A stretch of DNA of 6,810 nt, taken from positions 1 through 6,810 of the forward strand of contig JABHEX010000138.1 of NCBI GenBank assembly GCA_018676385.1. The letters run 5' to 3'. This document shows positions 5,483 through 6,810 of the stretch, piece by piece (the first letter of the stretch is position 1; every line of letters starts with the position of its first letter). The notes below the pieces were generated by a model. That model searched no databases and was not told where the DNA came from. It was given only the letters and a program-made list of their open reading frames with translations. The position numbers were made by a program, and so were the translations under genes. The stretch comes from Akkermansiaceae bacterium (GTDB taxonomy: Bacteria > Verrucomicrobiota > Verrucomicrobiia > Verrucomicrobiales > Akkermansiaceae).

Positions 5483-6810
5483 ATGACAACCAATCACATA
5501 CTAAAATATGCGGCTATTGTGTTAGCTTGCACCTTACCCGTCATGGGTAATGGATTTTATACTCCTTACCAATCATCAGATGCAGCTCCGAGAGGTAATG
5601 CTTTTGTAGCGACCGCAAATACAGCTGCAGCAGTCTATTACAATGCGGCAGGGCTGACCCAGCTCAATGATCAAACTCTCCAAGTTGGAATTTATGGTGT
5701 TAATAACAATCTCGATGCGAAGGTAGCGGGCTCATCATTGTCAGGTAATGACCAGTGGGAGATGACATCGCAAATTTACTTTGCAAAACCACTCAATGAC
5801 AACTGGGTTCTTGGTTTTGGTATTAATTCACCTTTTGGTTTGAGTACTGAGTGGGGGAACGACAGCCCGTTTCGAAATGCATTTGGGGCGGTTAAAACTG
5901 AGATAACAAATTCCACTTTTTGGGCTGTGGCAGGATATAAGGTGAGCAACACCTTTTCAGTGGGCTTTGGAATGGGGGTTAGCCAACTTGAAGGCCAGAT
6001 GAATACTGGTTTGGATGATGTCCCTGTGAATCCTGTGCTTGAATTTAATGGTGATGATAATGCTGTTTCATGGACAATAAGTGCCCGATGGCAACCTCAT
6101 GAGCAGCATGCATTTGGTCTCGTATACCGCAGTCGAACCGACTATGATCTCAAAGGGAAATCGAAAACTACGGGGCTAGACGCTGCTCCCAAAGCAAGTT
6201 CAGGTGGGATTGCTAAATTAGATACTCCTCCCGCCGGAGGAGGAGCACCTGGTGGAGGAGCACCTGGTGGAGGAGCACCTGGTGGAGGTATAGGGGCAGG
6301 TGTGATTCCTGGAGGAGTTTCTGAAGCAGATGCTAGCTTAGGATTTATGACCCCCGCAACTCTCGCAGTGGGGTATTCTTACCGTCACAATTCGCGTTGG
6401 AATATTGAAGCTAATATTGAGTGGGTGCAATGGGAGAAACTCGATACATTGACACTAAAAAACTCTTCGCCTTTGTTGCCGAATGTGTCTATTCCATTTA
6501 ATTGGAACAACAGTTTTATCTACGGTGTTGGTGCCACTTATCAACTTGATAGTGGTTATAACATAAGCTTTGGATATAGTTATATGGAAAACAGCCAGCC
6601 AGATAAGACTTTCACGCCAGCTGTTTCAGATGCCAATCGCCAATGGCTTTCATTGGGTGTTGGGCGCAAGATAGAATCATGGTCTTGGGGTTTATCTTAT
6701 CAATATGCTTTTTCAGATCGAAGTGTTAAAAATACGTCTGATCTATTTGGAGATCCACTGCCGGACGGCGACTATAAATCACGCATTCATTCGGTAGGCT
6801 TCTCCGTGCA
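5483..6810 (+). CDS. FadL/OmpP1-family outer-membrane transport protein (C-terminus outside window)
   Basis: This predicted outer-membrane beta-barrel belongs to the family that takes up long-chain fatty acids or other hydrophobic molecules (FadL, TodX, OmpP1). The open frame gives 442 codons and runs off the right edge. E. coli FadL has 446 with its signal. The final visible residues (IHSVGFSV) resemble a closing barrel strand, so few residues are probably missing. Residues 1-22 form a signal peptide (Lys8, hydrophobic 10-21), with the mature chain probably starting near Asn23-Gly24-Phe25. The FadL N-terminal hatch pattern follows: an RGNAF segment near 37-41, then VYYNAAGLTQL (51-61), where the family usually has an NPA motif. 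The rest alternates aromatic-rich strands with polar loops. FMTPATLAVGYSY matches the family's typical mid-barrel strand after the long loop. That loop (about 230-280) holds three GGAPG repeats at 253-267. Cys16 forms only a poor lipobox, so a lipoprotein is unlikely. The ATG lacks a ribosome binding site but yields the signal peptide. The substrate is unknown. Confidence 0.88.
   Translation, partial: MTTNHILKYAAIVLACTLPVMGNGFYTPYQSSDAAPRGNAFVATANTAAAVYYNAAGLTQLNDQTLQVGIYGVNNNLDAKVAGSSLSGNDQWEMTSQIYFAKPLNDNWVLGFGINSPFGLSTEWGNDSPFRNAFGAVKTEITNSTFWAVAGYKVSNTFSVGFGMGVSQLEGQMNTGLDDVPVNPVLEFNGDDNAVSWTISARWQPHEQHAFGLVYRSRTDYDLKGKSKTTGLDAAPKASSGGIAKLDTPPAGGGAPGGGAPGGGAPGGGIGAGVIPGGVSEADASLGFMTPATLAVGYSYRHNSRWNIEANIEWVQWEKLDTLTLKNSSPLLPNVSIPFNWNNSFIYGVGATYQLDSGYNISFGYSYMENSQPDKTFTPAVSDANRQWLSLGVGRKIESWSWGLSYQYAFSDRSVKNTSDLFGDPLPDGDYKSRIHSVGFSV
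6239..6288 (+). repeat. 15-bp tandem repeat (3.3 copies) inside the FadL-like gene
   Basis: Three identical copies of GGAGGAGCACCTGGT lie at 6239-6253, 6254-6268 and 6269-6283, followed by a 5-base partial copy. The unit is five codons long and in frame, encoding GGAPG three times (residues 253-267). Flanking codons are also Gly-rich (Ala-Gly before, Gly-Gly-Ile-Gly-Ala-Gly after). Perfect identity at the DNA level, including third codon positions, points to recent duplication by slippage rather than selection on protein sequence alone. Gain or loss of units keeps the frame. Confidence 0.95.

Noticed and set aside
5522..5533. Lipobox-like V-L-A-C in the FadL-like signal peptide
   Set aside because: Leu at the -2 position is unusual for a lipobox, and FadL barrels are not lipoproteins. 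Cleavage by signal peptidase I near residue 22 fits better.
6236..6300. CRISPR or integron-like array at the tandem repeat
   Set aside because: The units are contiguous without spacers and lie in frame inside a coding sequence, so this is a minisatellite.

Overview
The window carries ordinary chromosomal housekeeping genes of a Gram-negative bacterium. A FadL/OmpP1-type outer-membrane barrel gene implies an outer membrane. The genes are moderately AT-rich, and none of the six main genes has a well-placed Shine-Dalgarno sequence. Protein style and gene mix would fit Verrucomicrobiota or a relative. That placement is an inference from general resemblance only, and I hold it with low to moderate confidence. 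No phage, insertion sequence, CRISPR array, tRNA or rRNA is visible.

Layout, left to right. Positions 1-538 (minus strand) hold the 5' part of an unrecognised gene for a protein with an N-terminal membrane anchor and a Pro/Lys-rich linker. A clear intrinsic terminator at 609-640 ends the next gene, gnd (670-2100, minus), which encodes decarboxylating 6-phosphogluconate dehydrogenase. A 150-bp divergent region separates gnd from pgsA (2254-2841, plus), the phosphatidylglycerophosphate synthase gene. pgsA converges on leuB (2852-3955, minus; 3-isopropylmalate dehydrogenase) with only a 10-bp gap. leuB is divergent from a CaCA-family calcium/sodium antiporter gene (4016-5056, plus; a TTG start at 3986 is possible). 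A gene-poor, AT-rich stretch follows (5057-5482). It holds one doubtful 28-codon ORF and a cluster of short inverted repeats. It leads into a FadL/OmpP1-family gene (5483 to the window edge, plus) that is nearly complete.

The genes serve separate functions: pentose phosphate pathway, phospholipid synthesis, leucine synthesis, ion exchange, and uptake of hydrophobic compounds. They alternate in orientation, so gnd and leuB look monocistronic and no multi-gene operon is evident. I found no new multi-gene system. The most distinctive features are a perfect 15-bp in-frame minisatellite in a predicted surface loop of the FadL-like barrel, an insertion in the first alpha-repeat of the antiporter, a 10-codon ORF overlapping the pgsA start, and the palindrome-rich region before the barrel gene.
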